From Paraburkholderia sp. CNPSo 3272 (GTDB lineage: Bacteria; Pseudomonadota; Gammaproteobacteria; Burkholderiales; Burkholderiaceae): DNA of 64,000 nucleotides. The stretch lies in contig NZ_JAMBPQ010000006.1 in the NCBI RefSeq assembly GCF_024206495.1, positions 62,001 through 126,000 of the forward strand, in the 5' to 3' direction. Positions 44,460 to 53,474 of the stretch are shown here, piece after piece (the stretch's first letter is position 1; every line of letters starts with the position of its first letter). The position numbers and the translations under genes are program-made. A model generated the notes under the pieces. The model ran no database searches and was not told where the DNA came from. It worked only from the letters and a program-made list of their open reading frames with translations.

Positions 44460-44671
44460 ATCGCGCGGCCGACCGTAACGAACCGCGTCTATTACTTCGA
44501 TTCCGCCACGCGCCCCGACACCTTCTGGGTCTCGCTGAGCAAGCTAAGCCTCAAGCCTGGCGCGCCCGCGATGAAGCTCACGATCGATTCGGCCAGGTGT
44601 ATTCAGGCGAGGTGTCGGGAAATTTCGTGGCGACGCCGTCGTTCAAGTTCATGCGTGCGCCGGCGCCTTGA
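44460..44671 (+). pseudogene. C-terminal remnant of a linear amide C-N hydrolase (choloylglycine hydrolase family)
   Basis: TNRVYYFDSATRPDTFWVSL (from 44478) followed by SKLSLKPGAPAMKLTIDS resembles the C-terminus of penicillin V acylase/choloylglycine hydrolase-type enzymes. At about 44,592 the frame shifts and the match continues as GQVYSGEVSGNFVATPSFKF to the stop at 44671. The catalytic N-terminal cysteine and over three quarters of the gene are missing. Confidence 0.6.
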
Positions 44672-44692
44672 TCGCCTCGCGACCATTCACGC

Positions 44693-45118
44693 TCATTTGG
44701 CGAAAAGCTGGCCGATGTCCTTGAACGCCTTGAATTCAAGCGCGTTGCCGCACGGGTCGAGGAAGAACATCGTGGCTTGCTCGCCCACCTGCCCCTTGAA
44801 GCGAACGTAAGGTTCGATCACGAACTTCACGCCGAAGCTCTTGAGGCGCTCGGCCAGAGCCTCCCAGTCGTCCCAGCTCAGCACGACGCCGAAATGCGGC
44901 ACCGGCACGTCGTGGCCGTCCACGGGATTCGTGTGCGCGTGGTCCTGCGAGGCCGTTTTTGGGTGCTCGTGAATCACGAGCTGGTGGCCGAAGAAGTCGA
45001 AGTCGACCCACTGCGCGCTAGAGCGCCCTTCCGCGAGGCCGAACACGCGGCCGTAGAAGTCGCGCGCGGCTGCGAGGTCATAAACTGGAATGGCGAGGTG
45101 AAAGGGGGAAAGCGACAT
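44693..45118 (-). CDS. VOC-family (glyoxalase/dioxygenase fold) protein
   Basis: A 141-residue protein of the vicinal oxygen chelate fold with two beta-alpha-beta-beta-beta modules. [20 protein letters not shown] has the first metal-ligand histidine, QLVIHEHP and [13 protein letters not shown] give the second module, and [16 protein letters not shown] the terminal glutamate ligand. GGAG lies six bases before the ATG at 45116-45118. It is divergent from a LysR gene 102 bases away that may control it. Such proteins may be small lyases or dioxygenases; the substrate is unknown. Confidence 0.82.
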   Translation of the reverse strand: MSLSPFHLAIPVYDLAAARDFYGRVFGLAEGRSSAQWVDFDFFGHQLVIHEHPKTASQDHAHTNPVDGHDVPVPHFGVVLSWDDWEALAERLKSFGVKFVIEPYVRFKGQVGEQATMFFLDPCGNALEFKAFKDIGQLFAK

Positions 45119-45220
45119 GCGTGTCTCCACGGTCATCGAAAGCGATCCCGCCATGGTAGACAGACCGAAGCAAAAACAAAATCAATATATAATTTCTCAA
45201 TACACAAATATTCTTGATGA

Positions 45221-46114
45221 ATGATACGCGAACTCAGAACCCTCGTTGCGGTGGCGAGAGAAGGCACGTTCGCTGCGGCGGGACAAAAGATCGGCTTGAC
45301 CCAGGCCGCGGTGAGCGCGCAAATGCAGCGCCTCGAAGCGGAACTGGGTTTCGCGCTGTTCGACCGCGAAGGGCGCGCCGCGCGCCTGAACGCGATGGGC
45401 CAACAGATCCTCGCCCGGGCGCAGGAAGTCATCCGGCTCTATGAAAACCTGAGTACGAGCGCGGCCGGCCCCGCGGCGACCGGGCGCGTCACGCTCGGCG
45501 CGATCGCTTCCGTGCAGCGCGCGCTGGTGCCCGAGGCGCTGGCCGAATTACACCGCCGTTGCGCCGGCTGCCGCACGCGTGTGATCCCTGGCGTTTCGAT
45601 GGAACTTCACAATCTGGTGGATGCGGGCGAAATCGACATGGCGGCCATCATCCGGCCACCCTTCGCACTGCAAAGCGATTTGCGCTGGACCACGCTCGCG
45701 CGCGAACCGTTCCGGCTCATCGTGCCGCGTCACGTAAGAGGCCACGACTGGGCCGAGCTGCTGGCGACGCAACCCTTCATCCGCTACGATCGGGCATCTT
45801 TCGGCGGACGCCAGGTAGACCGCTTCTTGCGCCGCATGCACTACACCGTGCAGGACCTGAGCGAACTCGACGAACTGGAGGCCATCGTCGGGCTCGTTGC
45901 GAACGGCGTGGGCGTCGCGCTCGTGCCGCAAACGTCGGCATGGCGGCGCTGGCCAGCCAGGGTGCGCGCGATCGATCTAGGGCAGCACACGTTCCACCGC
46001 GACGTCGGTCTCGTGCATCGCGCGCCGGGCACGCTGAGCGATCCAGCGCGCCTGCTGATCCAGCTGCTCGAATGGCGCGCCCGTGAGCAGCAGCCCGCGG
46101 ACGAGGCGCAATGA
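45221..46114 (+). CDS. LysR-family transcriptional regulator
   Basis: A 297-residue regulator. MIRELRTLVAVAREGTFAAA and GLTQAAVSAQMQRLEAELGF form the helix-turn-helix, followed by a normal effector domain (VTLGAIASVQRALVPEALAE). The gap to the divergent VOC gene is strikingly AT-rich (AATATATAATTTCTC), typical of a shared promoter. Its other neighbour is a decayed alpha/beta hydrolase gene, which might once have been a target. Confidence 0.88.
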   Translation: MIRELRTLVAVAREGTFAAAGQKIGLTQAAVSAQMQRLEAELGFALFDREGRAARLNAMGQQILARAQEVIRLYENLSTSAAGPAATGRVTLGAIASVQRALVPEALAELHRRCAGCRTRVIPGVSMELHNLVDAGEIDMAAIIRPPFALQSDLRWTTLAREPFRLIVPRHVRGHDWAELLATQPFIRYDRASFGGRQVDRFLRRMHYTVQDLSELDELEAIVGLVANGVGVALVPQTSAWRRWPARVRAIDLGQHTFHRDVGLVHRAPGTLSDPARLLIQLLEWRAREQQPADEAQ

Positions 46115-46135
46115 GGCCATCATGCCTTGCAGGCC

Positions 46136-46469
46136 CGACACGTTAGCACTTCAAAACAATTTATTTTTTCTGCCTGGAGCCTCCGGCAACAAGGCTCTCT
46201 GGCGGCCGCTGGCCGATAACCTCGTTACGCCGGCAGCGCGCCGGCTTCGTCGGCTATCCGGGCTTTGGCGGCGAACCGGCGGAGCCGGCAGTCGCCAGAA
46301 TCGACGACATCGTGCAGCGCGTGCTGGCCATGGTCCATCGCCAGCATCACCCAGCCGAGCCCTGCTGCTTTGGGGCGACAACGTGGTACACGGCGGCGAG
46401 CATGATCTCGCGAGCGTCCATGCCGAGGCGTTGGCGCCCCTCGTGGAGGCGCATCTGATGGCGGATTGA
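46136..46469 (+). pseudogene. Decayed alpha/beta hydrolase gene
   Basis: LFFLPGASGNKALWRPLADN is the N-terminal oxyanion-loop region of an alpha/beta hydrolase. The frame then shifts near 46,220 and continues as FVGYPGFGGEPAEPAVARID. A further jump leads to the C-terminal GGEHDLASVHAEALAPLVEA followed by HL, containing the expected catalytic histidine. The whole middle, with the nucleophile elbow GxSxG, is deleted. The piece is about a third of a normal gene. Confidence 0.7.
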
Positions 46470-46602
46470 TCCAATGCACGGCGACCCGGGCAACAGTCGT
46501 TTCGACCAAATTCGTCGTTAAATACATTAAAAATAACTGGACGAAAATCAATACGATTGCAGAAATCACTAGACCGTCGCCGTTCAACCCACAGGAACGC
46601 CT

Positions 46603-47724
46603 ATGCCGCGCCCCATCGCCGCCCGCATTCAACCCGACGCCATCCGTCATAACCTGCAGCTTGTGAAGCAGAGCGCCACCGGCTCGCGCGCCTTCGCCGT
46701 GATCAAGGCCAATGCGTACGGCCACGGCATCGAGCGCATCTATCCGGCGCTCGCGGGCGCCGACGGCATCGCCCTGCTCGACCTCGATGAAGCCGTGCGC
46801 GTGCGCGAGCTGGGCTGGACCAAACCGCTGCTGCTGCTCGAAGGCGTGTTCGAACCCGCCGACGTCGAGTTGGCCGCAGCGCACCGGCTCACCGTGGCCG
46901 TGCATTGCGACGAGCAACTCGATCTGCTCGCGGCAGCGAAGCCGCAGCATCCGATCGATATCCAGCTGAAGATGAACTCAGGCATGAACCGCCTCGGCTT
47001 CCGCCCACATGCGTATCGCGCCGCGTGGGAGCGCGCACGCGGCATTGCGTCGATCGGCGCGATCGGCCTCATGACGCACTTCGCAAACGCCGACGACGGC
47101 CACATCGACTGGCAGCTCGACACCTTCGACGCGGTGGTGCAGGACCTTCCCGGCGAGCAGTCGGTGTCGAATTCGGCGGGCGTGCTCTGGCACCCGCGCG
47201 CGCATCGCGACTGGGTGCGCCCGGGCACGATCCTTTATGGTGCGTCGCCCACGGGCGTGGCGCGGCACGTGGAAGGCTTCGGACTGCGCGCGGCCATGAC
47301 GCTCACGAGCCGCATCATCGGCGTGCAAACCCTCGCACCACAGGAAACCATCGGCTATGGCCGCACCTTCGAGGTCGACCGGCCCATGCGCATCGGCGTG
47401 GTGGCGTGCGGCTACGCGGACGGCTATCCGCGTCACGCGCCTACAGGCACGCCGATTGCCGTCGATGGCGTGCGCACGCGCGTGGTCGGGCGCGTCTCGA
47501 TGGATATGCTCACGGTCGATCTCACGCCGTGCCCGCAGGCGGGCATCGGTTCGAGCGTCGAGCTGTGGGGCGACCACGTGCGCGTCGACGAAGTGGCCGA
47601 AGCGTCGGGCACCATTGGCTATGAGTTGATGTGCGCACTCGCACTGCGCGTGCCGGTGGTCGTGGCCGATGGCACGGATACGGCCCGCGCCACGCAAGCA
47701 CACGGCGAGCGCGTAGCCGCCTGA
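46603..47724 (+). CDS. alr: Alanine racemase
   Basis: A 373-residue fold-III PLP racemase. [13 protein letters not shown] has the PLP lysine K35, and [16 protein letters not shown] the C-terminal tyrosine region that provides the second catalytic base from the other subunit. [11 protein letters not shown] is a further conserved loop. It interconverts L- and D-alanine for the cell wall or D-alanine catabolism. It is a single gene with an AT-rich upstream region and is not next to the dadA-type genes of this window, so I call it alr rather than dadX; which of the two it is remains open. Confidence 0.92.
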   Translation: MPRPIAARIQPDAIRHNLQLVKQSATGSRAFAVIKANAYGHGIERIYPALAGADGIALLDLDEAVRVRELGWTKPLLLLEGVFEPADVELAAAHRLTVAVHCDEQLDLLAAAKPQHPIDIQLKMNSGMNRLGFRPHAYRAAWERARGIASIGAIGLMTHFANADDGHIDWQLDTFDAVVQDLPGEQSVSNSAGVLWHPRAHRDWVRPGTILYGASPTGVARHVEGFGLRAAMTLTSRIIGVQTLAPQETIGYGRTFEVDRPMRIGVVACGYADGYPRHAPTGTPIAVDGVRTRVVGRVSMDMLTVDLTPCPQAGIGSSVELWGDHVRVDEVAEASGTIGYELMCALALRVPVVVADGTDTARATQAHGERVAA

Positions 47725-47766
47725 CTGCGCCAAAAGCTCGCTGACGCAGTTTCGTCAAACTTCCGG

Positions 47767-48024
47767 TTGAGCCCCGGCGTTTGCAGCTGCGCGACGATCT
47801 GGCGTTGGAGCCATGCGCGCGATCACACCGACACGTTTCGGCCCACGCTGAGGCCTGACCGGTTGCGCACACAACCTTCGACGCCGGTCTGGAGGCACTT
47901 CATGACCCACTCGAATGGCCGCTTCGACGTGCGTGACGGCGAGCCGCTTTGTGCACCGGTGTGTGAGAAGCTTGCAACGTATCCGGCCGGGCTCGAAGGT
48001 GGACGGCTCTATCTTGAAGTGTGA
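47767..48024 (+). pseudogene. Probable C-terminal remnant of a Rieske [2Fe-2S] ferredoxin gene
   Basis: The last 40 codons read MTHSNGRFDVRDGEPLCAPV and then CEKLATYPAGLEGGRLYLEV, resembling the end of Rieske ferredoxins just after the second Cys-x2-His pair. The cluster-binding motifs themselves are absent, and what precedes in frame (47767-47900) is not protein-like. The ATG at 47901 has GGAGG about 7 bases upstream, so a 40-residue peptide could be made. Confidence 0.45.
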
Positions 48025-48201
48025 AGCACCGAAACCCTGCACAGGGAAGCGAAAAAAACACGCAAACGTTAGCGCGGCACTCGCCGATCATTACGGTGTA
48101 TTAAACAAGCCAACCTTAGCGCCTACTCTCGTCCATGTAACGAGAATGACATAAATAGCCATTAGCGTGCTGATTCTCCATATTAATCGGAATGGATAGT
48201 C

Positions 48202-49434
48202 ATGCACCCCGCGCTCGCGCAGTTTCGTCGTCCGGGTCTACCCGTAGGCCCGCGCAGCGCCGGAGAACTGGCTCTGGAAGTGCCGGCTATCGACGCTTCG
48301 GATTCGAACTCTCTCGTCATGGAGATTTTCTATTCGAGGCGTGACATGGCCAGTCTCGCGGTGATCGAAAACGATCGCCCCATTGGGCTCATCAACCGCG
48401 ATATTTTCATGTCGCAAATGAGCAAGCCGTTCCACCGCGAGCTATACGACAAGAAAAGCTGTATCGCGTTCATGGACAAGGAGCCATTGATCGTCGACGC
48501 GGCCATGAGCATCGAGGCGCTCACGTTCAAAACCGTTGAAGTCGGCGAGAAGGCGCTGGTCGACGGTTTCATCGTGACGCGCGAAGGCCGCTTCGCCGGC
48601 GTGGGCAACGGCTTGCGCTTGCTGTCCATCGTGGCGGAAATGCAGGCGGAAAAGAATCGGCAGATCATGCAGAGCATCGAGTATGCGAGCGTGATTCAGC
48701 AAGCCATGCTGCGCGCCTCGCGCGAAACGCTCGCGAGCATGCTGCCCGATGCGGCGCTCGTCTGGGAGCCGCGCGACGTGGTAGGCGGCGACTTTTACCA
48801 TTTCGCAGCGTTCGCCGACGGCTGGTTCGGCGCAGTGGCCGATTGCACGGGGCACGGCGTGCCCGGTGCGTTCATGACCCTGCTCGCCTCGGCGTCGCTC
48901 TCGCAGGCGCTCGAACAGATCGGCCCGCGCAACCCTTCCGCGCTGCTGGCAGCCGTCAATCGCAATGTGAAGGGCCTGCTCGGGCAAATCAACGGCGCGG
49001 GCGACGCCCCGCAGTCCAACGACGGCCTCGACGCCGCGTTCTTCTGGTTCGACGCCGCCAGCAAGGTGCTGCACTTCGCGGGTGCGCGCGTCGCACTGCA
49101 TGTCTTGCGCGCGGACGCTGAGCAGTTCGACAGCATTGCCGGCGACCGCATGGGCGTGGGCTATGTCGACAGCCTCGCCGATTACACGTGGACCCAGCAC
49201 ACCCTCGCCGTGCCGCACGGCAGCCTGCTGTTCGTTTCCACCGATGGCCTGACCGATCAGATCGGCGGCCCGCGCAGAATCGCCTTCGGCAAACGCCGGA
49301 CGCTCGACCGGATTCTCGCTGAGCGCGAGAACGCTTCTTCATTCATCTGCGCACGCCTGCTCGAAACCTTCGCCGAATGGCAAGGCTCACAGGCGCGCCG
49401 CGACGATGTCACGCTTTTCTTTGCACGAGTTTGA
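48202..49434 (+). CDS. siaA: SiaA-type PP2C/SpoIIE phosphatase with CBS-like sensor region
   Basis: A 410-residue phosphatase. Residues about 25-150 look like a CBS pair (MASLAVIENDRPIGLINRDI; FIVTREGRFAGVGNGLRLLS). A coiled linker with EKNRQIMQSIEYASVIQQAM leads into a SpoIIE phosphatase domain: WEPRDVVGGDFYHF, VADCTGHGVPGAFMTLL and STDGLTDQIGG carry the metal-binding aspartates. SiaA dephosphorylates SiaC, freeing it to switch on the SiaD cyclase. The Pseudomonas SiaA is a membrane protein with a HAMP domain; this one has no membrane segment. It heads a four-gene unit. Confidence 0.85.
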   Translation: MHPALAQFRRPGLPVGPRSAGELALEVPAIDASDSNSLVMEIFYSRRDMASLAVIENDRPIGLINRDIFMSQMSKPFHRELYDKKSCIAFMDKEPLIVDAAMSIEALTFKTVEVGEKALVDGFIVTREGRFAGVGNGLRLLSIVAEMQAEKNRQIMQSIEYASVIQQAMLRASRETLASMLPDAALVWEPRDVVGGDFYHFAAFADGWFGAVADCTGHGVPGAFMTLLASASLSQALEQIGPRNPSALLAAVNRNVKGLLGQINGAGDAPQSNDGLDAAFFWFDAASKVLHFAGARVALHVLRADAEQFDSIAGDRMGVGYVDSLADYTWTQHTLAVPHGSLLFVSTDGLTDQIGGPRRIAFGKRRTLDRILAERENASSFICARLLETFAEWQGSQARRDDVTLFFARV

Positions 49435-49448
49435 GGTAGTTCACCAAT

Positions 49449-50012
49449 ATGTCTGCAATTCTGGATCAAAACTGCTGCTTCTTCGAAATCGCACAGAAGC
49501 GCAATTTGCTCTTCTATCACAAAGGCTATTTCTCGCACAGCATCGTCGCCGCGATGAGCGAGGTCGTCAAGCTGCAACTGGAAGTGGCGGGACTGAGCTC
49601 GTCCACGCGCAGGAGGATCTTCTCCTCGTTCATCGAGCTTTCGCACAATATCGTGCATTACTCGTGCGACGCACTCTCGGAAGATCAGGGCCAAGGCGGT
49701 GCAATCCGCGAAGGCGCGATGTGCGTTTCCGCCGAAGGCGAGCGCCACCTCATGGTGTGCGTGAATCCCATCGCGACGGCGGCCGTGGACGACTTGCGCG
49801 AGAAGCTGGAGCCGCTGCGCAACATGTCGATCGACGAAATCAGGCAGGCCTACAAGATGTCGCTGCGCGCCGACACGCCTGCCGACAGCAAAGGCGCGGG
49901 ACTGGGTTTTCTGACGATGGCGCGCGACGCCAGTGCGCCGCTCGAATTCGCATTTCATCCACGCGAAGACGATACGGGCACCACACTGTTTTGCCTCAAG
50001 ACCATCATCTGA
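49449..50012 (+). CDS. siaB: SiaB-family protein kinase
   Basis: A 187-residue member of the SiaB family (DUF6272). FIELSHNIVHYSCDALSEDQ is a GHKL-like N-box, and ADSKGAGLGFLTMARDASAP supplies the glycine-rich ATP lid. SiaB phosphorylates SiaC, the opposite of SiaA. It begins 14 bases after siaA and ends 18 bases before siaC. Identification rests on both sequence style and perfect gene order. Confidence 0.85.
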   Translation: MSAILDQNCCFFEIAQKRNLLFYHKGYFSHSIVAAMSEVVKLQLEVAGLSSSTRRRIFSSFIELSHNIVHYSCDALSEDQGQGGAIREGAMCVSAEGERHLMVCVNPIATAAVDDLREKLEPLRNMSIDEIRQAYKMSLRADTPADSKGAGLGFLTMARDASAPLEFAFHPREDDTGTTLFCLKTII

Positions 50013-50030
50013 CCAGGGCACGCGTACAAA

Positions 50031-50417
50031 ATGGAAAACCTTTTTATCGCCGCCACGGCAACGTCGCCGGAAATCGACTTCCGCTTCGACGAAAACGTGC
50101 TGTCACTGCGAGGCGAATCGTATCCCGAGAATGCCGCCGCGTTTTATGCGCCGATCATCGAGCGGCTCAATCTCTGGCTCAAGGATTGCGAAAACGCCGC
50201 GATCACGGTCGAGGTCACGCTCACCTACTTCAACAGCTCGAGCACGAAAATGCTGTTCAGCGTGTTCGACTCACTCGATCGCGCCGCCGCGGCGGGCAAC
50301 CAGGTGCAGGTGAACTGGTATCGCGACGAAGAAGACGAAACGATCCTCGAATTCGGCGAGGAACTCCAAACCGACTTCACCGCAATCAAGTTCAATGATT
50401 GCCCGGTTGCAACGTGA
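50031..50417 (+). CDS. siaC: SiaC-family switch protein (DUF1987)
   Basis: A 128-residue STAS-like switch protein. The DUF1987 signature TSPEIDFRFDENVLSLRGES followed by YPENAAAFYAPI opens it, and VEVTLTYFNSSSTKMLFSVF holds the phosphorylation loop; the residue equivalent to the phosphothreonine of Pseudomonas SiaC is one of S69-S71 or T72. Unphosphorylated SiaC binds and activates SiaD. The siaD frame starts 23 bases before its end. Confidence 0.9.
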   Translation: MENLFIAATATSPEIDFRFDENVLSLRGESYPENAAAFYAPIIERLNLWLKDCENAAITVEVTLTYFNSSSTKMLFSVFDSLDRAAAAGNQVQVNWYRDEEDETILEFGEELQTDFTAIKFNDCPVAT

Positions 50418-51180
50418 GGACGCTTTGAGGACGACGCGCGTGGAAACGACTGGCTTGCGGGACGCAATGAAGGACCATTACCTCGACCTGTTCCGCAGTG
50501 AAAGCGAGGCGCTGGAGAGGGCCCGGGCGATTGCCGAGGCTCCGGAGGCGTACGCGCACAGTCATCGCGAGGCGCTCATCGAGCTGATCCAGCACTACGA
50601 GCGCCTGATGCGCGAAACCCGCCGCCTGATCGGGCGCAGCGATCGCGCCGAGCGCGAAATGCAGGCGCTGACGCAGCAACTGCACTATCGCGCGACGCAC
50701 GACGCGCTGACCGGCGTGCTCAATCGCAGCGCCGTGATCGAACGCACAGTGAAGGCGCTACGCGCGAATCGGGCCGTGATGATCCTGCTCGACATCGACG
50801 ACTTCAAGACGGTCAACGACGACTTCGGGCACCCGGCGGGCGACAGCGTGATTTCGGGCATCGTGAACTGCCTGCGGCGCATTCTCGGCGAGACCGGCAT
50901 CATCGGACGCGTGGGCGGCGAAGAGTTCACGGTTGTCTTGCCGGGCTTCGACATCGCCGATGCCTTGCAACTCGCCGAGCGCATGCGCGCAGCCATTGCG
51001 AATCACGCGTTCCCCGCGCCGGTGTGCCGCTCCATTACCGCCAGTTTCGGCGTCAGCGACAATCCGGCCGGCACCGATTTCGACACGGCGTACGGACTCG
51101 CCGATTCCGCGCTTTATACCGCAAAGCGCGGCGGCCGCAACTGCGTGACGTTCGAAGGGCAAATCGCCTCGACCGGTTGA
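50395..51180 (+). CDS. siaD: SiaD-type diguanylate cyclase (GGDEF)
   Basis: A 261-residue cyclase. An N-terminal helical coiled-coil region (about 1-105), where SiaC would bind, precedes a GGDEF domain: THDALTGVLNRSAVIER, ILLDIDDFKTVNDDFGHPAG and the active-site loop RVGGEEFTVVLPG. It makes cyclic-di-GMP from two GTP. The start is uncertain: ATG 50395 overlaps siaC; GTG 50440 has GAGG nine bases away; ATG 50467 is a third choice. The N-terminal region matches the short cytosolic SiaD of Pseudomonas. Confidence 0.88.
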   Translation: MIARLQREDALRTTRVETTGLRDAMKDHYLDLFRSESEALERARAIAEAPEAYAHSHREALIELIQHYERLMRETRRLIGRSDRAEREMQALTQQLHYRATHDALTGVLNRSAVIERTVKALRANRAVMILLDIDDFKTVNDDFGHPAGDSVISGIVNCLRRILGETGIIGRVGGEEFTVVLPGFDIADALQLAERMRAAIANHAFPAPVCRSITASFGVSDNPAGTDFDTAYGLADSALYTAKRGGRNCVTFEGQIASTG

Positions 51181-51323
51181 GGGACAGCGGCCATTCGGGC
51201 CGTTGCCACGCAACGCTCGTCTTTTCCGAACCCCACTACAATGGTGCGGAGAAAACGGCCACGCGTATGAAGAATGCAGGTCACGAAAGCGCGCGTCGGT
51301 CGAGCAAAACAGCGAGGCGATCG

Positions 51324-52454
51324 ATGACAGCGAAGCAGCCGGCAAGCCTGGCGTTGCCAGGGCAAGTCGTACTCGTGTTGCAAGGCGGCGGCGCATTGGG
51401 CGCCTATCAACTTGGCGTCTATGAGGCGATGCACGAAGCCGGCATCCATGTGGACTGGGTGATCGGCACCTCCATTGGCGCCATCAATGCTGCGCTGATC
51501 GCCGGAAACGCACCCGAGCACCGCTTCGCGCGTCTGGACGAATTCTGGCACCGCGTCACCGACCGTACCCGCCTCGACGTGGCAGCAACGTGGCCTGGCT
51601 TCGCGCCCGGCTGGGACAAGACGTTCGCAAAGCTGATGATCATCGGCGGCGGCATCGCCGGGTTCTTTCAGCCCAACCCTGCATCGTGGTTCGGTCCGCT
51701 GGCACATCTCGGCGTCGATCGCGCGTCTTACTACAAGATTGCCCCGCTGCGCGACACGCTCGTTTCCCTGGTCGACTTCGAATTGCTGAACGCCGGGCAT
51801 CCGCGCCTCACCGTGGGCGCGGTGAACGCACGCACGGGTGCGATGCGTTATTTCGATTCGCGCGACCAGCGCCTGAACGTCGAACACATCATGAGCTCGG
51901 GCGCGCTGCCGCCCGCGTTCCCGGCGGTGCGCATCGACGGTGAGCCCTACTGGGACGGCGGCATCTATTCCAACACGCCGGTCGAGGTCGTGCTGGACGA
52001 CAAGCCGCGCCACAGTTCGGTGATCTTCTCGGCGCAGGTGTGGAATCCAGCGGGCCCGGAGCCGCAAAGCATCTGGCAGATCGCAGAGCGGCAAAAGGAC
52101 ATTCAATACGCGAGCCGCACGGAAAGCCATATTGCGCGCCAACAGCAGATCCACCGCTTGCGGCACGTGATCCGCGAACTGGCGAAGCGCGTGCCCGAGG
52201 CCGAACGCGACGCACTCGATGTGCGGGAGCTGGCGGCCTGGGGCTGCGAGACCACCATGCGGCTCATCAAGCTCGCGGCGCCTCGACTCGACGGCGACGA
52301 CCAGTTGAAGGACATCGACTTCACACCGTCGGGCATCGCCGCGCGCCGGCGTGCGGGCTACGAGGCCGCGATGCGCGCGATCGAAGCGAGACCCTGGGAA
52401 GCCCCGATGGACCCGATAGAAGGACTCAGTGTCTATAGCGCGGACGAAGAATAA
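51324..52454 (+). CDS. Patatin-like phospholipase with DUF3734 tail
   Basis: A 376-residue serine hydrolase. VVLVLQGGGALGAYQLGVYE is the glycine-rich oxyanion hole, VIGTSIGAINAALIAG the GxSxG nucleophile and PYWDGGIYSNTPVE the DG(G/A) aspartate of the catalytic dyad. The C-terminal ~130 residues, rich in arginine with SRTESHIARQQQIHRLRHVI, look like the DUF3734 extension. It has no signal peptide and probably acts on membrane lipid or storage granules inside the cell. GAGG lies six bases before ATG 51324; ATG 51267 is an alternative. It is 143 bases after siaD and may have its own promoter. Confidence 0.87.
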   Translation: MTAKQPASLALPGQVVLVLQGGGALGAYQLGVYEAMHEAGIHVDWVIGTSIGAINAALIAGNAPEHRFARLDEFWHRVTDRTRLDVAATWPGFAPGWDKTFAKLMIIGGGIAGFFQPNPASWFGPLAHLGVDRASYYKIAPLRDTLVSLVDFELLNAGHPRLTVGAVNARTGAMRYFDSRDQRLNVEHIMSSGALPPAFPAVRIDGEPYWDGGIYSNTPVEVVLDDKPRHSSVIFSAQVWNPAGPEPQSIWQIAERQKDIQYASRTESHIARQQQIHRLRHVIRELAKRVPEAERDALDVRELAAWGCETTMRLIKLAAPRLDGDDQLKDIDFTPSGIAARRRAGYEAAMRAIEARPWEAPMDPIEGLSVYSADEE

Positions 52455-52682
52455 AAGAAAGCGACAGGGCGTGAGCCTCTATCGCCCCTCTCGGGCGTGG
52501 TTTTCGGCGTTGCGCCGAGCCCGAGATATATCCTGCCGGCCACTCCCCCTTGATCGGGTGCTTGAAGCGATTGCGCGCCGCACGCTCCGCTGTCGGTTGC
52601 ATGCCTCGCCCGTTTACGATACTTTATGCTCGTTTTTGCTCGATTCGACGGGCAAGCCAACGAGCAAGCGGGAGCCGAACCC

Positions 52683-53474
52683 ATGCAACGAACACGCCAG
52701 GAGGCCAGCGTAGGCCTGCTCCCCGACGAGCGCGAGCGCCTGATCCTCGAAAAACTGCGCGCCGAGGGACGCGTGCTGGCCACCGAACTCGCCGTGCAGC
52801 TCGACACCTCGGAGCACACGATCCGGCGCCACTTGCGCGACCTGGCCGAGGCGGGGCACTGCAAGCGCGTGTATGGCGGGGCGCTGCTGATTTCGCCCGC
52901 CAACAAGCCCGCGTCCGTGCGCATGCGCGAGCAACTGCCCGCCAAGGCGCGTCTTGCGCGCGCCGCGGCCGCGCTCGTCAAGCCCGACCAGGTGATCCTG
53001 CTCGACGCGGGTTCCACGAACGTCGAGATCGCGGCGGCCCTGCCCGAGAACGCCGGCCTCACGGTCGTCACCACTTCGCCGCAGGCCTGTGTGCGCCTGC
53101 TCGAGCGCCCCGGCATCGAAGTCATCCTGATCGGCGGTCGCGTGAGCGCGCAGGCCGCGGGCGCGCTGGGCGCGACGGCGCTCGTGCAGATTCAGCAGAT
53201 CAAGGCCGATCTCTGCTTTCTTGGCGCCTGCGCACTCGATCCGTCCGAAGGCATCGCGGCCTTCGATGCGGAGGATGCCGAAATGAAACGCGCGATGGTC
53301 TCAGCAAGCGGCCAGATCGCGGCCGCGGTCACCACGGAAAAGCTCATGACGTCCGCGCCGTTCGTCATCGCGCCGTGCGCGTCGCTCGACTATCTGATCG
53401 TCGATACCGACGTACCGAAACTCCATATGAAGCAACTGAAAGCCGCGTGCGGCGACGTGACGGTGGCGCGATGA
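52683..53474 (+). CDS. DeoR-family transcriptional regulator
   Basis: A 263-residue DeoR-type regulator. RERLILEKLRAEGRVLATEL and TSEHTIRRHLRDLAEAGHCK form the helix-turn-helix, and DQVILLDAGSTNVEIAAALP the sugar-phosphate-binding site of the DeoR C-terminal domain. DeoR regulators usually sense a phosphorylated sugar. Its stop overlaps the start of the following MFS gene (ATGA), so it probably controls that transporter, perhaps a sugar importer or exporter. The gap before it, 52455-52682, shows no gene. Confidence 0.87.
   Translation: MQRTRQEASVGLLPDERERLILEKLRAEGRVLATELAVQLDTSEHTIRRHLRDLAEAGHCKRVYGGALLISPANKPASVRMREQLPAKARLARAAAALVKPDQVILLDAGSTNVEIAAALPENAGLTVVTTSPQACVRLLERPGIEVILIGGRVSAQAAGALGATALVQIQQIKADLCFLGACALDPSEGIAAFDAEDAEMKRAMVSASGQIAAAVTTEKLMTSAPFVIAPCASLDYLIVDTDVPKLHMKQLKAACGDVTVAR

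Noticed and set aside
52550-53470. Long N-terminal extension of the MFS gene
   Set aside because: It reads through deoR in another frame; deoR motifs are clear and the MFS has an ATGA-coupled start at 53471.
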